Positions 6,152 through 8,108 of a stretch of DNA of 8,108 nt are shown here, in pieces; position 1 is the stretch's first letter; each line of letters opens with the position of its first letter. The stretch comes from Campylobacteraceae bacterium (GTDB taxonomy: Bacteria; Campylobacterota; Campylobacteria; Campylobacterales; Sulfurovaceae): positions 1 through 8,108 of the forward strand of contig JALWZK010000056.1 of assembly GCA_027002665.1 (NCBI GenBank), read 5' to 3'. The notes below the pieces were generated by a model. That model did no database searches and was not told the origin of the DNA. It saw only the letters and a list, made by a program, of their open reading frames with translations. The position numbers and the translations under genes are program-made.

Positions 6152-6646
6152 ATGAGACGGTTTGCTGTTGCTTTTACGGGTCCATCTGGAAGTGGAAAGA
6201 CCACACTTATAGAGAAGATTTCAAAACAGCTTATTAAGACAAGAGAGGTTGCAATTATTAAAAATGACCCCAAAGATAAGGCTATTTTTGATATTGAGGG
6301 GAAAGATAGTTATAAATTTTCCAAGACAGGTGCAGAGGTGGTTGTAACTTCTCCCACCAGAACAACATACTTTTCAAAAAGAGAAAAGAGCTTAGATGAG
6401 ATAATCAATATGTTAAACCATTTTGATATTCTACTTGTGGAGGGGTTAAAGACTCTACCTCTTCCAAGAATAGCAATTTTTCGTAACGAAATAGATGAGA
6501 GTTACTTTGATTATAGTGAAGCTATAGCAATTGACGAGACTATAAATATTAAAGAGTATAATATACCTAAGAGTATAAAAGTATTAAACTTAAATAGTAT
6601 AGATAATATTATTAAGTGGATAGATAAAAATGCGAAAGAGGTGTAG
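6152..6646 (+). CDS. mobB: Molybdopterin-guanine dinucleotide biosynthesis protein B
   Basis: MobB is a P-loop GTP-binding adaptor that assists MobA in attaching GMP to molybdopterin, making the bis-MGD cofactor of enzymes such as periplasmic nitrate reductase and formate dehydrogenase. The 164 residues open with FAVAFTGPSGSGKTTLIEK (4-22; Walker A Gly-x4-Gly-Lys-Thr). They continue with VAIIKNDPKDKAIFDIEGKDSYKF (33-56), a segment that usually carries a His where Asn38 stands, then GAEVVVTSPTRTTYF (60-74) and ILLVEGLKTLPLPRI (93-107), the family's VEG(F/L)K signature. The ATG at 6152 has AAAGGA five bases upstream; an in-frame TTG at 6122 would add ten residues but overlaps the -10 box, so I rejected it. 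fbp follows after three bases. mobA is not in the window. Confidence 0.92.
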   Translation: MRRFAVAFTGPSGSGKTTLIEKISKQLIKTREVAIIKNDPKDKAIFDIEGKDSYKFSKTGAEVVVTSPTRTTYFSKREKSLDEIINMLNHFDILLVEGLKTLPLPRIAIFRNEIDESYFDYSEAIAIDETINIKEYNIPKSIKVLNLNSIDNIIKWIDKNAKEV

Positions 6647-6649
6647 AAG

Positions 6650-7501
6650 ATGTTAAGTATATTTGACGCAATTAAAGAGATTGCTTTTAAGATAGAGTAT
6701 GCGATACAGACAGAGGATTTAGGATATAGTAATAGTGAAAACTCTTCAGGTGAAGAGCAACTAAAGTTAGATGTAAAGAGTGATTTAATTATAGAGAGAG
6801 CTTTAAGTAGCGTCCGTTCAGTTAAATCTATTGTAAGTGAAGAGAAAGAGGGTATCTTAAATCTAAATAGCAATGGGAAATATATAGTCTGTTATGACCC
6901 CTTAGATGGCTCAAGTTTAATAGATGCAAATCTCTCTGTCGGTTCCATATTTGGAATTTATGAGGGGGAGTTAAAGGGGGAAAATTTAATAGCCTCCGCC
7001 TATATAGTCTATGGACCTAGGATAGAGTTGGTATATGCAGAGAGGGGAATTAGACCTCAACTATATGGAGGGAACAATAAATCGGTTAGAAGATTAGGAG
7101 AGATTGTTCTACAAAATAGAGGAAAGATAAATGCTCCGGGAGGGACACAAAAAAATTGGGAAAAACGCCATAAAGAGTTTATAGATTCTCTCTTTTCCGA
7201 AGGGTATAGACTTAGATATTCAGGAGGAATGGTTCCAGATTTACACCATATTCTACTGAAAGGCGGTGGACTATTCTCATATCCTGCTACAACAGATAGA
7301 CCAAATGGGAAATTGAGACAACTATTTGAAGTTATACCATTTGCATTTATCTGTGAACAGGCGGGTGGAGAGGCAATAAATGAGAGAGGAGAGAGACTAT
7401 TGGAGTTAATTCCATCTAATCTTCATGATACAACACCGTGTTTCTTTGGCTCTAAGTATGAGATAGATAAATTGAGAGAGGCTTATGGAGTTGCAAGATA
7501 G
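6650..7501 (+). CDS. fbp: Class I fructose-1,6-bisphosphatase
   Basis: The enzyme removes the C1 phosphate of fructose 1,6-bisphosphate, an irreversible step of gluconeogenesis in the cytoplasm, needed by organisms that build sugars from CO2 or organic acids. The 283-residue chain shows the class I order: [13 protein letters not shown] (33-45), metal-binding SEE (63-65), the catalytic [23 protein letters not shown] (82-104), [12 protein letters not shown] (189-200, matching the canonical RYxGSMVxDxH), GGGLFSYPA (205-213) and [20 protein letters not shown] (221-240). It is shorter than the 332-residue E. coli enzyme but near the size of Campylobacterota homologues. AGAGG lies eight bases before the ATG, inside the end of mobB. 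The last 17 bases overlap the next gene. Confidence 0.95.
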   Translation: MLSIFDAIKEIAFKIEYAIQTEDLGYSNSENSSGEEQLKLDVKSDLIIERALSSVRSVKSIVSEEKEGILNLNSNGKYIVCYDPLDGSSLIDANLSVGSIFGIYEGELKGENLIASAYIVYGPRIELVYAERGIRPQLYGGNNKSVRRLGEIVLQNRGKINAPGGTQKNWEKRHKEFIDSLFSEGYRLRYSGGMVPDLHHILLKGGGLFSYPATTDRPNGKLRQLFEVIPFAFICEQAGGEAINERGERLLELIPSNLHDTTPCFFGSKYEIDKLREAYGVAR

Positions 7502-7688
7502 TAGTAAAGATAAATGGGAATTAAAACTTGAAGAGAAAACTATAGAGCTTAAGAGTTGTCAAGAGAAAAGGGGAGTTAAAAGCTGTTTAGAGTGTTCAGA
7601 ACTCTTAAATTGTGAAATACGAGACTCCTATGTCCATGCAGTATATTCAAGTATGAATAAAGGGGCTGGGGGTGGATTTGAGTTCTAA
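7485..7688 (+). CDS. Small four-cysteine protein, unknown function
   Basis: This 67-residue protein has an acidic/lysine-rich first half (residues 1-24), then Cys25, Cys34, Cys37 and Cys43 (C-x8-C-x2-C-x5-C), then [22 protein letters not shown] to the end. Four closely spaced cysteines suggest a bound zinc ion or possibly an iron-sulfur cluster. The terminal YVxAVYxSMNKGxGGxFEF is, as I recall, strongly conserved in uncharacterised short proteins of Campylobacterota encoded beside fbp or metG/metS (for example Cj0839c). It starts 17 bases inside fbp in another frame, with GAGAGG (7476-7481) just before the ATG, so translation is probably coupled. The conserved neighbourhood and the sharply patterned C-terminus argue against a chance frame. 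No function is known to me. Confidence 0.85.
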   Translation: MELQDSSKDKWELKLEEKTIELKSCQEKRGVKSCLECSELLNCEIRDSYVHAVYSSMNKGAGGGFEF

Positions 7689-7700
7689 GAGAGGTAAATA

Positions 7701-8108
7701 ATGATAATAATTCTAATTGGACTGCTAAGTAGTATATTCCTATATGGTGGTCATAAAATTACAGCTATTCCAGAGGCATCGGGTATATCTTATTGTAAAG
7801 ATAGTAATACTCTTATGGTAGCCAATGATGAGGGGACTCTATATGAGATAACTCCCACAGGTGAAACCATATTAAAGCATAAATTGGGAGATTACGATTT
7901 AGAGGGCGTTGTCTGTCTTAGAAAAGAGGTAATCTTAGCAGTAGAGAGTGGAACTCTGCTCAGAGTAAATCGTAAATCTTTCAAGGTAAAAAAATTAAAA
8001 ATAAGAGGTTTCAAATTTAGAAAAAAATCTGGAATTGAGGGAATTGCTAAGATTGGTAAGTTATACTATTTAACCATTCAGGCTAAAAAGCGAAAAAAGA
8101 GGGCGAAT
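7701..8108 (+). CDS. SdiA-regulated/YjiK-like beta-propeller protein, N-terminal part
   Basis: An open frame runs from ATG 7701 to the window edge (136 codons, 3' end missing). AGAGAGG (7688-7694), six bases before the ATG, is an excellent ribosome site and overlaps the stop of the preceding gene. The N-terminus IIILIGLLSSIFLYGG looks like a signal peptide or anchor, although it lacks the usual basic residue, so export is likely. The following part has the repeat-like features of the SdiA-regulated/YjiK group of extracytoplasmic propellers: PEASGISYC (24-32), MVANDEGTLYEITPTGE (39-55), GDYDLEGVVCL (63-73) and SGIEGIAKIGKLYYLTIQ (110-127). Their biochemical role is poorly defined; some relatives resemble phytase-like or esterase-like propellers. 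The visible part ends in a Lys/Arg-rich loop. It appears to be the last visible member of the mobB operon. Confidence 0.75.
   Translation, partial: MIIILIGLLSSIFLYGGHKITAIPEASGISYCKDSNTLMVANDEGTLYEITPTGETILKHKLGDYDLEGVVCLRKEVILAVESGTLLRVNRKSFKVKKLKIRGFKFRKKSGIEGIAKIGKLYYLTIQAKKRKKRAN

Noticed and set aside
6091..6273. Minus-strand frame of 60 codons across the mobB promoter and P-loop
   Set aside because: It is a shadow of mobB; its start lies inside mobB and no ribosome site is seen.
6511..6873. Open frame of 120 codons antisense to the mobB/fbp junction
   Set aside because: It has no ribosome site and low-complexity Ser/Leu/Ile composition, and it crosses two well-supported genes on the other strand.

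Overview
The window looks like chromosomal DNA of a low-GC, Gram-negative bacterium of the Campylobacterota (epsilonproteobacteria), most likely a free-living Sulfurimonas- or Sulfurovum-like lineage. The reasons are the dimeric all-alpha dUTPase typical of Campylobacter, an LpxB opening with the 'SALEPSSNLHLKEV' style of this phylum, strongly AT-rich codon use (AGA, ATA, TTA, CTA), and the gene order lipoprotein (divergent), mobB, fbp, small Cys protein. I recall that order from Campylobacter jejuni (around Cj0842 to Cj0839c). The genus assignment is inference.

Layout. (1) Positions 1-118, minus strand: the first 39 codons of an unrecognised gene whose start codon and Shine-Dalgarno lie in a perfect hairpin. 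(2) 119-318: a divergent control region with only about 15% G+C. (3) 319-2859, plus: dut followed after 3 bases by a fused DctQ-DctM TRAP permease with no solute-binding protein in view. (4) 2933-4335, plus: a FUN14-family membrane protein coupled by a one-base TAATG overlap to lpxB. (5) 4276-6066, minus: an outer-membrane-type lipoprotein, then cbiA. cbiA converges on lpxB with a 60-base coding overlap and appears to start on ATA. (6) 6152-8108, plus: mobB, fbp, a 67-residue four-cysteine protein and a truncated SdiA-regulated/YjiK-like beta-propeller protein, all packed as one operon.

The genes are mostly housekeeping: nucleotide sanitation (dut), lipid A synthesis (lpxB), corrinoid synthesis (cbiA), molybdenum cofactor maturation (mobB) and gluconeogenesis (fbp). 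CbiA and MobB point to corrinoid and molybdoenzyme use, which fits an anaerobic or microaerobic respirer. I see no defence system, CRISPR, insertion sequence, tRNA or rRNA. The points most worth following up are the apparent ATA start of cbiA and the start-codon hairpin at 115-141. Genes missed by a simple ATG-to-stop scan are the partial one at 1-118, the true 5' end of cbiA (180 bases beyond its first ATG) and the partial propeller gene from 7701.
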